This document shows positions 9,220 to 17,288 of a stretch of DNA of 64,000 bases, piece after piece (position 1 is the first letter of the stretch; each line of letters begins with the position of its first letter). The stretch is taken from contig NZ_ABCM01000009.1 of NCBI RefSeq assembly GCF_000170795.1, positions 124,001 through 188,000 of the forward strand, in the 5' to 3' direction. This stretch comes from Pedobacter sp. BAL39 (GTDB taxonomy: Bacteria > Bacteroidota > Bacteroidia > Sphingobacteriales > Sphingobacteriaceae). The notes beneath the pieces were generated by a model. The model had not been told where the DNA came from, ran no database searches, and saw only the letters and a list, made by a program, of their open reading frames with translations. The position numbers were made by a program, and so were the translations under genes.

Positions 9220-9579
9220 ATGCAAGACAACAATTTTAAAGCTGAGCTGGAGAAATCAAAAGCGCATATCATCGTTGAGATCATCGAATATATACCAAAT
9301 GCTGTACTAAGCAGGACCATCATAAAAAAAGCCAGTGGGAATGTAACCGTTTCTTCTTTCGACGCTGGCGAGGAGCTGGAGGAAAAAAGTTCGCCATTTG
9401 ACAATTTTATCCAGATCATTGACGGAACAGCAGATTTGTTAATTAAAGGAGAGCGTTTCAAACTGTCTCTCGGACAGGGAATTATCATTCCTGCTCACGC
9501 CCTCCACTCATTCAATGCCTCGCAGCAGTTTAAAATGATTTCCACCGTGATCAAGAGCGGCTACGAAGATCAACTCTAA
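9220..9579 (+). CDS. Small cupin-domain protein
   Basis: A 119-residue single-domain cupin. The first cupin motif is degenerate (FDAGEELEEKSSPFDNFIQIIDGTADLLIKG) and the second reads LGQGIIIPAHALHSFNA, with His residues that could bind a metal, although the usual motif-1 His pair is missing. The sequence VIVEIIEYIPNAVLSRTIIKKASGN matches a family of small cupins common in anaerobes and Bacteroidota. It lies 79 bases after the AraC gene on the same strand. Function unknown; binding of a small ligand is likely. Confidence 0.85.
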   Translation: MQDNNFKAELEKSKAHIIVEIIEYIPNAVLSRTIIKKASGNVTVSSFDAGEELEEKSSPFDNFIQIIDGTADLLIKGERFKLSLGQGIIIPAHALHSFNASQQFKMISTVIKSGYEDQL

Positions 9580-9629
9580 GTTACCTTTTCTTTCAATTTC
9601 TGTAAATTATACAACTTTTTTGTGATTTT

Positions 9630-9755
9630 ATGCAAAGATCTCAGCGTGATAAATGTGGAGCTTTACGTAAAAATAAGGGACATAACCAGGCAGATTTGTC
9701 TAACAATGCTTTTGGCGAGTTGGGGCTCAATAAAAGGAACATCAATTCGACATAA
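9630..9755 (+). CDS. Possible 41-residue HTH remnant
   Basis: A short open frame whose LRKNKGHNQADLSNNAFGEL resembles the start of an XRE helix-turn-helix (LRKxKGxTQxxLA). It then ends with no rest of the fold. It is either a decayed repressor gene or chance; no homology search was possible. Confidence 0.2.
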   Translation: MQRSQRDKCGALRKNKGHNQADLSNNAFGELGLNKRNINST

Positions 9756-9864
9756 TTAAGCAAAAAGCGGTTAGCAGTTAATTGACGAGTTATTACGCCA
9801 TATCAAAACTGAGAAAAAATATGACATTCCTTGTGATTGATGAATATACTCAAAATTCCTAATT

Positions 9865-10158
9865 ATGATTGAGAACTTGGAAATGCCCGAATCAAGCGAG
9901 GATCGACTACCCTTAGGCATAGACGACATTGTTACACCAATTCAAGCTCAGCAACTCCTTATCGATGCAGTCCGGATCATGTGCAAAAGCGGCACGCATA
10001 GATTCATGGTTTTTGAAGGTACTGAAGTGCTTGGCACGCTATCCGCTAGTGAAATATCCAAATTCCTCTATCATAATAAACAAAAAGACCTCATCGCGCA
10101 TAAATTGTGTTATACGATGGAAAGCTTCCTTTCACTAACAAGAAGAAAGCTTTATTAA
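9865..10158 (+). CDS. Small protein with one CBS-like segment
   Basis: A 97-residue protein. The stretch ITPIQAQQLLIDAVRIMCKSGTHRFMVFEG, then VLGTLSASEISKFLYH, follows the pattern of a CBS motif (helix, strand, GTHRFMVF, strand with G-x-L-S-A-S-E-I). A CBS module normally needs two such motifs, so the protein would act as a dimer or be a fragment. No partner gene is adjacent. A hairpin follows the stop. Assignment is tentative. Confidence 0.5.
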   Translation: MIENLEMPESSEDRLPLGIDDIVTPIQAQQLLIDAVRIMCKSGTHRFMVFEGTEVLGTLSASEISKFLYHNKQKDLIAHKLCYTMESFLSLTRRKLY

Positions 10159-10227
10159 TTGACTCCCAGGGCCCGGCGACTCTTGTATTCATAACAAAAG
10201 ATTTAAGTGTAAGGTTCGATTTGAAGA

Positions 10228-10265
10228 GGTAAGCTGGCAGCACAGTGCTGCACTGCCAGTTTACC
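10228..10265. terminator. Convergent terminator hairpin
   Basis: GGTAAGCTGGCAG / CTGCCAGTTTACC, a 13-bp stem with one G-T pair, between the CBS-like gene and the minus-strand DUF6266 gene. Confidence 0.65.
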
Positions 10266-10270
10266 GGTGT

Positions 10271-10930
10271 TTAGGCCTGCAGTTTAATTAAGCCCAGATA
10301 GGTGGTTGCAGAAAGCTCCTGTCCATCTGCCGAAACAAAGAACACCCAACCGTGGATGTCCGACTCGGCGAACAGCCTTGGTAATGTTGCGGTGACTGTT
10401 TCTGTAGACCTTGTCACATCCGGTGCAAGGATATACATGTCCCTCGTTGGGCTGTAAAACAAAAACTTCGCAACATCAGTTCCATTGGTTTTGTCTACAT
10501 CACCAGCTTGGATATTAGTCCAGTCTATCTTTACCTTGTAGAGCGGTAAAGGTGTGACCACCTCTTCCATCATCATTTGCAACCAGAGGTACCTGTTTTC
10601 ATCCGTCCATTTGACTTTAGCATAATCGATTTTAAAGTCAGGATAGGCACCCATCACCGCGTGCTCGTCATGGTACTGGAAAGCCTTGTTGTAAGGCGTT
10701 AGTTTGCCAGTATTTTCCTGGTATCCGATTTTGAAAATCCCCTGAGCTTTGGTAATAAAGCTTGTGATTACTTTAAACCTGGCCTGCTGAACCAGTTGTT
10801 TAAGTGTTTTAGGTTTTGTGGACTTGCGGGGCTTGGCCCTCATCGTATCCTGACCTCTTACCCTGGCACCGACTACCGGTCCAGTTTTACCGGAGAACCC
10901 TCCGATCGCTCCATGTTCAATAATTGACAT
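10271..10930 (-). CDS. DUF6266 family protein
   Basis: A 219-residue protein with no signal peptide. The N-terminus IEHGAIGGFSGKTGPVVGARVRG and the basic stretch AKPRKSTKPKTLKQLVQQARFKV are the signature of DUF6266, a family of unknown function that occurs in many copies in Sphingobacteriaceae. The C-terminal half looks like two beta-sandwich units (VKIDWTNIQAGDVDKTNGTD ..., WVFFVSADGQELSATTYLG). A second, more divergent member is at 34764-35420. The function is unknown, but the basic N-terminus and lack of export signal suggest an intracellular or phage-like structural role. That is only inference. Confidence 0.85.
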   Translation of the reverse strand: MSIIEHGAIGGFSGKTGPVVGARVRGQDTMRAKPRKSTKPKTLKQLVQQARFKVITSFITKAQGIFKIGYQENTGKLTPYNKAFQYHDEHAVMGAYPDFKIDYAKVKWTDENRYLWLQMMMEEVVTPLPLYKVKIDWTNIQAGDVDKTNGTDVAKFLFYSPTRDMYILAPDVTRSTETVTATLPRLFAESDIHGWVFFVSADGQELSATTYLGLIKLQA

Positions 10931-11258
10931 AGTCTTAAAATTTAATTGTTAATAAATCTGTTCATTCAAGTTCTTCAAACCAGATGTTTCTCCGAACTCG
11001 TTGAACGAATGTAGAAACATAAAATATAACAAACTAATAATCAGATGATAACTGCGGAAGACTACGGAAGATTGCGTCGCTATTGCGGTACATTGCACCA
11101 TCACGCTCCTGGAATTTCAGCTAATTCAATCGTTGGCATGGTATCGTTAACATCATCACAAAAACTATGCACATTATGATTTATATTTGTGATGGCTTCA
11201 CTCAAGCAATTTTCCATAATTTATGAAGTAATTTTTTTTGAACTTTTACCATATTTTA
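10931..11258. other. Intergenic region with no recognised gene
   Basis: About 330 bases between divergent DUF6266 and Crp/Fnr genes. It is AT-rich near the Crp gene. A loosely repeated TGCGGAAG/TACGGAAG pair at about 11052-11070 is the only structure noticed. No convincing promoter or RNA was seen. Confidence 0.4.
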
Positions 11259-11849
11259 ATGACCGCCAATTTCGAAGCACTTTATAATTACACCGAACAC
11301 CTTTCAGGTATCACGTTGTCAGCGGATGAAAAAAAGATCTTCTATACACATTTCAAACCAAAAAAGCTTCGGAAGCGACAGTACTTTTTGCAAGAGGGAG
11401 ATGTATGTAAATACACTGGCTTTATCACCAAAGGCGCAGCAAAGACATTTACAGTAGATGAAAAAGGAAATGAGCATATTCTCAGACTGAGTGTCGAAGA
11501 CTGGTGGCTGGCCGACTTTGAGAGCTTTTATAAGTTAACACCAAGCCGCTACAACATAGAAGCACTTGAAGACATGGAGATTTTACAGATCACCAACGCG
11601 GTGGTTGAGGAATATATAAAGCCTATCCCATCTTTTGCAGCCATGCAAAACGTGCTCAGCCAGAATAACACCATAGCTGCCCAAAAGAGAATGCAATCAT
11701 CCATCAGCCGGACCGGAGAAGAACGCTTCCATGAATTTATCCACGATTTTCCGCACTTCCTACAGCGGTTCCCGCAAAACCTGATTGCTTCATACCTGGG
11801 TTTAACACCGGAAAGTCTGAGCCGGATACGAAAGAATTCCTTAAAATAG
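11259..11849 (+). CDS. Crp/Fnr-family transcriptional regulator
   Basis: I use the ATG at 11259 (197 residues); the longer frame from a TTG adds nothing conserved. The cyclic-nucleotide-binding-like domain is at about residues 10-125 (LRKRQYFLQEGDVCKYTGFITKG, DEKGNEHILRLSVEDWW), and a short C-terminal HTH follows (LIASYLGLTPESLSRIRKN). This lineage lacks the cAMP-contact residues and the Fe-S cysteines, as is normal for the many small Bacteroidota members. It precedes an SDR gene by 90 bases on the same strand, and a decayed copy of the same gene pair follows. It probably controls the SDR. Confidence 0.93.
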   Translation: MTANFEALYNYTEHLSGITLSADEKKIFYTHFKPKKLRKRQYFLQEGDVCKYTGFITKGAAKTFTVDEKGNEHILRLSVEDWWLADFESFYKLTPSRYNIEALEDMEILQITNAVVEEYIKPIPSFAAMQNVLSQNNTIAAQKRMQSSISRTGEERFHEFIHDFPHFLQRFPQNLIASYLGLTPESLSRIRKNSLK

Positions 11850-11939
11850 ATTGATCATTGGTAAGCGTATTTAATGACTTTTGGTAAGATTTAGCCACCC
11901 GGCAAGCTACATCTTTGGAGTAAATAAATACAAAAGATC

Positions 11940-12692
11940 ATGAGTAAATTAAAGAACAAAGTAGCCGTAATTACAGGTGGAAACAGCGGCATCGGGTTTG
12001 GCATCGCGGAAGCATTCAAAAATGCGGGTGCTTCGGGAGCTATTGTGGGTAGAAATCAGGAAACCTTGAAGCGGGCTGCATCTCAGTTGGGAGACGGGTT
12101 CATTGCGATCAATGGGGATGTAACCAATCCTGGCGACCTGGAGCGCATGATGAGAAATACATCCGAGCAATTTGGTAAAATAGATATTTTAGTGGCCAAT
12201 GCTGGTGCAGGAACGACAGGCACAGTTGCCGACATAAGTGAATCAGACTACGATAAGACAATGGATCTTAACCTTAAAAGCGTTTATTTCACTGTCCAAA
12301 AAGCCCTACCATATATGGCGGATGGAAGCTCCATCATTCTTATTGGTTCAAATGCTGCACATCGGGCTTATCCATCATTTGGCCTTTATGGCGCTGCAAA
12401 AGCTGCTGTTATATTTTTGGCAAAAAGCTTTTCAAATGATCTGCTAGACAGAAAGATCAGGGTAAATGTCATCACGCCAGGTACCACAGATACACCAGCC
12501 TTCGATAAGTTCGTTCCGGCCGAACAAATCGAAGCGCTGAAAACACACTTTGCAGGTACGATGCCGATTGGCCGGATTGGCCAACCATCTGACATAGGCA
12601 AAACGGCCGTTTTCCTGGCTTCCGACGATTCTTCTTTCCTACTTGGAGCTGAACTGCTTGTTGATGGTGGTATGACTTATCTGGCTAAATAA
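11940..12692 (+). CDS. SDR-family oxidoreductase
   Basis: A 250-residue classical short-chain dehydrogenase/reductase. It has the Rossmann motif TGGNSGIG near residue 13, NAGAG near residue 88, the catalytic Ser in LIGSNAA, the YGAAK Tyr-Lys pair near residue 152, and the C-terminal GAELLVDGGMTYL. The cofactor is probably NADP(H), as no acidic residue follows the second strand (VGRNQE). It is expressed with or under the control of the Crp/Fnr regulator upstream. Substrate unknown; the small, complete sequence has no substrate-specific feature. Confidence 0.95.
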   Translation: MSKLKNKVAVITGGNSGIGFGIAEAFKNAGASGAIVGRNQETLKRAASQLGDGFIAINGDVTNPGDLERMMRNTSEQFGKIDILVANAGAGTTGTVADISESDYDKTMDLNLKSVYFTVQKALPYMADGSSIILIGSNAAHRAYPSFGLYGAAKAAVIFLAKSFSNDLLDRKIRVNVITPGTTDTPAFDKFVPAEQIEALKTHFAGTMPIGRIGQPSDIGKTAVFLASDDSSFLLGAELLVDGGMTYLAK

Positions 12693-12708
12693 TTTTTCAA
12701 CATCAGCG

Positions 12709-12740
12709 AGTATGGAAGCTAAATTTACAGCTTCCATACT
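12709..12740 (+). terminator. Terminator-like hairpin after SDR gene
   Basis: Perfect 12-bp stem AGTATGGAAGCT / AGCTTCCATACT with an 8-base loop, 17 bases after the SDR stop. There is no T run, so efficiency is uncertain. Confidence 0.6.
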
Positions 12741-12829
12741 CCTGCTATTATAGCGCCTGTCGCCAGGAAACATGATTTATGTGGTATTTAATTTTTTTAT
12801 TTAAAAACTTTAGTGTTAATTACCCTAAC

Positions 12830-13063
12830 ATGTTTGATGTATTCGCCAGATATTTACAGGATAAAGCTGACCTAACGGAAGAGGAACTGCAGCAGATACA
12901 GCAGGTTTGTATTTTCAAGAGACTTCGTAAACAGCAATACTTACTACAAGAGGGAGATATAAATCATCATGTTTGTTATATCATGAAGGGCTGCTTACGC
13001 AATTACTGGGTGAGTGAAGATGGCTTAGAGCATATACTTAAGTTCGGCATTGAGAATTGGTAA
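12830..13063 (+). pseudogene. 5' fragment of a Crp/Fnr regulator
   Basis: From the ATG at 12830 the frame encodes the first half of a Crp/Fnr cyclic-nucleotide-binding domain (FKRLRKQQYLLQEGDINHH, KGCLRNYWVSEDGLEHILKFGIENW) and then stops. The intact relative at 11259 continues here with WWLADF and a further 110 residues including the HTH. This fragment has neither the rest of the beta-roll nor the DNA-binding domain. It runs directly into the C-terminal half of an SDR gene, so an internal deletion removed the end of the regulator and the start of the SDR. Confidence 0.85.
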
Positions 13064-13415
13064 TGTCATCAACATCAGCTCTGGTGCAAGCAAAATGCCG
13101 CTGCCTGCTGCTTCGTTATATTCCGCCAGCAAGGCTGCACTGGATGCGATTACCATTTCTTTGTCTAAAGAATTGGGTTCAAGGAACGTTCGCGTGAATT
13201 CCATACTACCCGGCGCGACCGAAACGGAAGGTGCGACGAGTGCAGGTGTAACCGCAGGGAGTTATTATGAAAAGATGTTTATTGCCAATACCCCTCTTGG
13301 CCGCAGAGGCCAGCCAAATGATATTGCAAAAGCTGCTGTATTCCTGGCATCTGATGATGCGGCTTGGATCACAGGAGAACAAATTTCAGTTAGCGGCGGC
13401 ATGTATGGCTTTTAG
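13050..13415 (+). pseudogene. 3' fragment of an SDR oxidoreductase
   Basis: The frame encodes only the C-terminal half of a classical SDR: INISSGASKMPLPAASLYSASKAALDAI has the catalytic Ser and the YSASK pair, followed by LGRRGQPNDIAKAAVFLASDD and the terminal ITGEQISVSGGMYGF. The Rossmann TGxxxGxG and NAG segments are missing, so it cannot bind cofactor. Its only start would be a TTG inside the Crp/Fnr fragment. The junction lies in the short AATTGGT segment near 13055-13061, consistent with microhomology deletion. Confidence 0.85.
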
Positions 13416-13444
13416 ATAACGAAATTCATCATCATTTCTTGGTT

Positions 13445-13485
13445 ACTAAAAACTCCCTTTTCTTCGAGAAGAGGGAGTTTTTAGT
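13445..13485. terminator. Terminator hairpin after decayed Crp-SDR locus
   Basis: ACTAAAAACTCCCTTTTCT, loop TCG, AGAAGAGGGAGTTTTTAGT: a 19-bp stem with one G-T-type mismatch and T-rich 3' arm. Confidence 0.75.
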
Positions 13486-13562
13486 ACACGTTGCCCGCAG
13501 ACTTTAAGTAGCCGCTAATAAGTAGCTCTATCTGTATTCATTCCTAAATTGTTTGCGAATTA

Positions 13563-13578
13563 TACTAAAAATATTAGC
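13563..13578 (+). promoter_or_regulatory. 16-bp operator candidate shared by umuD and SRAP genes
   Basis: TACTAAAAATATTAGC, containing the dyad CTAA-N5-TTAG. Fifteen of its 16 bases recur at 15329-15344. It covers the position of the -33 element relative to the -7 box at 13599-13606, as expected for a repressor site. The regulator is not known from the sequence; SOS-type control is inferred from the gene functions. Confidence 0.55.
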
Positions 13579-13598
13579 AAAACACACCCTGCGTTACC

Positions 13599-13606
13599 TA
13601 TCTTTG
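13599..13606 (+). promoter_or_regulatory. -7 promoter box of umuDC
   Basis: TATCTTTG fits TAnnTTTG exactly and lies 20 bases before the umuD ATG at 13627. Confidence 0.5.
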
Positions 13607-13626
13607 AAAACTCAATTATCAATTGT

Positions 13627-14061
13627 ATGCTAAAGTTCAGGAAGCACCGTCAGAAGAGAGATGTATTAGGGTTCAGACTTCCCATGTTAACACACGAGGA
13701 ACCGGATCTGGATGTTTCAGAAATCATTGTCATAGATCCCGACAATACATTTTATATGAGAATGGGTAGTGAGGCCATGACCGGCTATCACATACTTAAA
13801 GACCATATCCTGGTGATCGACCGGACGCTAAAGCCGGTGCCCGGTAGCATTGTTGTCTTTTTTCACGAAGGCGAATTTTATACCCGGCAATATATGCCAG
13901 AGCATAGCAAATTGATACTTAAAGCCCAAACTGAAGAACAAAGTGTGACTATAGAAGATGGTGAATCATGGAGTTGCTGGGGTGTAGTCACTTTAACACT
14001 TAATCCGGTTCTCCAGCCAGCACATAAGATAGGGAGGTACACCCGTGTTTGCGCATGTTGA
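13627..14061 (+). CDS. umuD: UmuD-like S24 protein with both catalytic residues replaced
   Basis: I start at the ATG 13627 (144 residues). The fold of the LexA/UmuD S24 peptidase domain is clear: FYMRMGSEAMTGYHILKDHILVIDRTLKP, then GSIVVFFHEGEFYTRQYMP and the terminal SWSCWGVVTLTL. In UmuD the first segment reads GDSM with the nucleophile Ser, and the second GEFTVKK with the general-base Lys. Here the aligned residues are Ala50 and Arg87, so self-cleavage should be impossible. The gene overlaps umuC by 17 bases and is certainly its partner. It may act without cleavage, or have another role in controlling the polymerase. Confidence 0.85.
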   Translation: MLKFRKHRQKRDVLGFRLPMLTHEEPDLDVSEIIVIDPDNTFYMRMGSEAMTGYHILKDHILVIDRTLKPVPGSIVVFFHEGEFYTRQYMPEHSKLILKAQTEEQSVTIEDGESWSCWGVVTLTLNPVLQPAHKIGRYTRVCAC

Positions 14062-15298
14062 CATCAATAACTGCTATGTAAGCTGTGAAAGGCTGTTCCG
14101 CCCGGAGCTGGAACGCCGCGTCGTTGTGGTATTGAGTAACAACGATGGCTGCGTGATTGCCCGGAGCAACGAGGCAAAAGCGATCGGCATCAAGATGGCC
14201 GATGCCGAATTTATAGTGCGCGAAAGGTTAAAAGAAAGTAATGCAGTCATCTTTAGCAGCAATTATGCGCTGTATGCGGATATGAGCGCCCGGCTGATGA
14301 ATAATCTGGCAAGGTATACCTATACGCTGATGGTCTATAGCATAGATGAGGCTTTCATGGCCTTGGGTAATATTAAAGGCATTGACCTTAGTCAGCATGC
14401 AGCAACCATCAGCAATAATGTTTTTCGTGACACCGGATTGCCAATTACTGTAGGTGTGGGTCCTACCCTCTCCTTGGCTAAGCTGGCCAATAAAGCCGCC
14501 AAAAAGCAAGGTCGTAATTTTATGGTGTTAGATACGGAAGAAAAAATCAATGCAATGGTGCAAACCTTTCCGATTGAAGATGTCTGGGGAATTGGTATGG
14601 CTTACTATAACAAGCTAAGGGAAATCAATATCCAAACCGCCCATGATTTCAGATCGCTCAAAGCGGATTTTGTGCGAAAGCAAATGACTGTTCAAGGATG
14701 GCGGCTACATCAGGAACTTTGGGGGATTCCATGCAATGTGATCAAAGATGTGGCAGAGCGCTCAAAAGGCATAGAATCCAGTCAGAGTTTCAACACTTAC
14801 CAAACTACCCTCGAAAAGGTGGAAGAAGCTGTAGCCATGCATGCTGGCACAGTAGCTTTAAAATTGAGACAACAAAAAAGCATGGCACTGAACCTCACCG
14901 TTTATCTGCGTACCAATAAACACAATGTAAAGCATGACCAGTATTACCCCAGCCTCACCGTAAAAATTCCTTTCGCCGCCAATAGTGTGCATGAACTAAC
15001 CCAGGTATGCGTGCAGGCATTACGGGCAATCTGGCAACCGGGTTACAATTACCTGAAGACAGGCGTGCGTGCAACAGGGATCATACCGGAAGGTGAAGTA
15101 CAGAATAATCTTTTCAATGAATATGACAATAGCCGCAAGCAGGAGATTTCTAAACTGCTGGACCAGATCAATGATCGTTATGGTAGAGGGACGCTGAGGC
15201 TAGGTGTGGAGGGATTTGACAAAACCTGGAAAATGAAACAGGATTATCTCAGCAGACAGTATACGACCAATTGGGCAGAAATCATTGTTACGCGATAA
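14045..15298 (+). CDS. umuC: Y-family DNA polymerase V subunit UmuC
   Basis: A 417-residue translesion polymerase starting with GTG inside the end of umuD, so translation is probably coupled. The palm domain has FAHVDINNCYVSCERLF with the first catalytic Asp and VYSIDEAFM with the Asp-Glu pair. Helix-hairpin-helix region around 170-200 (VWGIGMAYYNKLREINI) and little-finger domain follow (LRQQKSMALNLTVYL). The C-terminal DUF4113-like part (YGRGTLRLGVEGFDKTWKMKQDYLSRQYTT) is typical of UmuC. It performs error-prone bypass synthesis after DNA damage. All catalytic residues are present, unlike its UmuD partner. Confidence 0.96.
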   Translation: MFAHVDINNCYVSCERLFRPELERRVVVVLSNNDGCVIARSNEAKAIGIKMADAEFIVRERLKESNAVIFSSNYALYADMSARLMNNLARYTYTLMVYSIDEAFMALGNIKGIDLSQHAATISNNVFRDTGLPITVGVGPTLSLAKLANKAAKKQGRNFMVLDTEEKINAMVQTFPIEDVWGIGMAYYNKLREINIQTAHDFRSLKADFVRKQMTVQGWRLHQELWGIPCNVIKDVAERSKGIESSQSFNTYQTTLEKVEEAVAMHAGTVALKLRQQKSMALNLTVYLRTNKHNVKHDQYYPSLTVKIPFAANSVHELTQVCVQALRAIWQPGYNYLKTGVRATGIIPEGEVQNNLFNEYDNSRKQEISKLLDQINDRYGRGTLRLGVEGFDKTWKMKQDYLSRQYTTNWAEIIVTR

Positions 15299-15316
15299 GT
15301 AACAAGCTGCCAGCAA

Positions 15317-15348
15317 TTTGTATATTTTTACTAAAATTATTAGCTTTA
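15317..15348 (+). promoter_or_regulatory. SRAP gene promoter containing the shared 16-bp operator
   Basis: -33 TTTG at 15317-15320, 20 bases, then TAGCTTTA (15341-15348, one mismatch to TAnnTTTG), 20 bases before the ATG. The motif TACTAAAATTATTAGC at 15329-15344 sits between the two boxes and differs by one base from the copy before umuD. A repressor bound there would block both promoters. Confidence 0.5.
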
Positions 15349-15368
15349 CGTATTAAATCTTTTTAGCT

Positions 15369-15980
15369 ATGTGTGGACACGTTGAAATTGGAGAACAAAA
15401 GGATATTAAAATCATCAAACGCGATGGCGGTTCCTACACCGCAAAAAATAACTCAGCAGGCAATCCAGGCTCTATGCTGCCTGTCGTAACAGATGCCCTT
15501 CCCGATAAAGTGCAGCAATACCGCTGGGGACTGCTGTCTATTGACGACGACAAGATCCATAGCAAAAACAGACATGCCCGTATCGAATCCTTATTCTTGG
15601 CTCCTCTGTGGCAGGATTTGATTGGCAGGAAACACTGCGTAGTACGAATTCAGGCTTTTTTTGAATATAATAAGGAACAGGAACGAAGCTACCGGATCGA
15701 GCGCAAGGACGGTCAGCCCTTTTACATTGCTGGTTTATGGGACATTTGGTTCGACATCAAAACAGGTATACTCCTCCCTACCTTTACCATGATCACCATG
15801 CCGCCAAATTCGGCCATGTCAGCAATCCATGATCGGATGCCCGCGATACTTGAACGTACTGATGTGAAGAAATGGATCAATGGCAGCTACACTGGAGTAC
15901 AGCGTGTGGCATGGCTTCGTGCTAATCCATGCTCATCCGATCAGTTAAAAATCAGTATTCATAAAGATAATAAATCATAA
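15369..15980 (+). CDS. SOS-response-associated peptidase family (SRAP/YedK/HMCES-like)
   Basis: A 203-residue SRAP protein that links covalently to abasic sites in single-stranded DNA. The active Cys2 is present at once after Met (MCGHVE). Other family landmarks are the RWGL strand (QQYRWGLLSIDD), NRHARIES near residue 60, the CVVRIQAFFEYN strand carrying the conserved Glu, YIAGLWDIW, FTMITMPPN and the His of IHDRMPAIL. It follows umuC by 70 bases but has its own promoter, which carries the same operator-like site as umuD. Shared damage control is an inference. A hairpin with a T run lies downstream. Confidence 0.93.
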   Translation: MCGHVEIGEQKDIKIIKRDGGSYTAKNNSAGNPGSMLPVVTDALPDKVQQYRWGLLSIDDDKIHSKNRHARIESLFLAPLWQDLIGRKHCVVRIQAFFEYNKEQERSYRIERKDGQPFYIAGLWDIWFDIKTGILLPTFTMITMPPNSAMSAIHDRMPAILERTDVKKWINGSYTGVQRVAWLRANPCSSDQLKISIHKDNKS

Positions 15981-16006
15981 AGGCGCTGGATTGTACTGAC
16001 AAACTG

Positions 16007-16057
16007 CACCAGCCGCTGTTACATTGCCAATTCGGTAGTCCGATGCTGGTGTTTTTT
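16007..16057 (+). terminator. Probable terminator after SRAP gene
   Basis: CACCAGC (16007-16013) and GCTGGTG (16045-16051) followed by TTTTTT; the loop is long (31 bases). Confidence 0.4.
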
Positions 16058-16096
16058 AATACTACGAGTATTCATCAAGTACTTTAACTTTGTGTG

Positions 16097-16786
16097 ATGA
16101 AAACGAAAATATCAATTGTCGTAACGTTGCTATTCATTGTTATCGGCTGCACTGCCGACACTGAGCCATCAACTAAAACAACTAAAGGTCACGATGCAAT
16201 GCGACCGGCAATTAATCAGCCTGATAAGGTGCAAGCACAGGCAAAAGAATATCCTCCCCATCCCTACTTACTCGACTCATTGCCGCTGAATACCATACTT
16301 ATAAATGGAAACAGTCCGCAGTTAACAATCCATCAGTTTTATAAAATCTATCCCAGACAGAGCAATGTTAAAAAATCAGTTTGGGAATGTGGTAGCCCTT
16401 TCGATAGTATAGATAGAGATTGGATGATCAAGACTTATGGCCCATACGACCAGCAACACGGCACATTCAAAAACTACGATGGTCAAATCACCACAATGTC
16501 CGTAAATACAGCAGAATACGCTACCAATGGGCACATGGTGTTGTTAGTCAATGCAGCATCAGCAAGTAATACGGTGATCATTCCATCCCATCGGATCAAA
16601 TTAAATTCACAAACCAAAACTGCCGAGTTCGAGAAGCTCTTTCCTAATGTCCGTCCGGAACAAACCGGAGATACTAGCGTCGTCAGATACCGCATTCCCA
16701 TAAAGCATGACTATGATGATGCCTTTCTTTTCTATTTTAAAGATGGTAAATTTGATCACATTGATCTATGGTTCTTGCTGTGCTAA
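16097..16786 (+). CDS. Hypothetical lipoprotein
   Basis: Start at ATG 16097 (229 residues). The N-terminus MKTKISIVVTLLFIVIGCTADTE is a lipoprotein signal with lipobox VIGC, followed by a low-complexity linker. The mature part has no recognised motif; it contains a conserved-looking Cys (VWECGSPFDSIDRDWM) and a C-terminal strand pair (FLFYFKDGKFDHIDLWFLLC) ending in Cys, so one disulfide is possible. It stands alone between SRAP and a gene-free stretch. Function unknown. Confidence 0.75.
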   Translation: MKTKISIVVTLLFIVIGCTADTEPSTKTTKGHDAMRPAINQPDKVQAQAKEYPPHPYLLDSLPLNTILINGNSPQLTIHQFYKIYPRQSNVKKSVWECGSPFDSIDRDWMIKTYGPYDQQHGTFKNYDGQITTMSVNTAEYATNGHMVLLVNAASASNTVIIPSHRIKLNSQTKTAEFEKLFPNVRPEQTGDTSVVRYRIPIKHDYDDAFLFYFKDGKFDHIDLWFLLC

Positions 16787-17288
16787 ACTTATTTACAACG
16801 TTTGCCTTGACCTCCTGGTACCAAAAGTCTTTGATAAATTTAATCTGAAACGGATTTTAGTGCTTCATTAAATTTCTGCAGATGTCGTGAGATATGTATT
16901 GTGTTGTATTCAAAATGCCAAATATTTATGATGAAAGATTCACAAATCAACTTTGTTTACAATATCTGATTGTTTACTGACAGTAAACGCAAAGAAAAAC
17001 AAACAATATGACTGTTCATGATCTGTGAGAACAAGGAATGAATGCGTTATCCAAAGTTTGTATTCGCCCCTATTATTTATCCAAAAATAGTCGATGCCAT
17101 GTACCAGTAAATCCGGAAACAAGTACGGTTCTCCTTTAGCCACATTCGATTCAAAGACAAGTATTTATGTAAAAAGCCTTTTTCCTTAAAACTGCCGAAA
17201 CTGGCTACTTTTTGCATAACTTAAAATAAAAAACAAAAATATTTAAACTAATCTGTGATTTTTGATCCACCACTCACACATATTGGAT
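16787..17288. other. AT-rich intergenic region with no supported gene
   Basis: About 500 bases. Only a 67-codon minus-strand frame (16940-17143) exists, without family resemblance or a good start context. No clear hairpin or promoter was recognised beyond AT-rich DNA before the sigma-factor gene. Confidence 0.45.

Noticed and set aside
16940..17143. 67-codon minus-strand frame between the lipoprotein and sigma genes
   Set aside because: No recognised motif, no plausible start context, and composition of AT-rich intergenic DNA.
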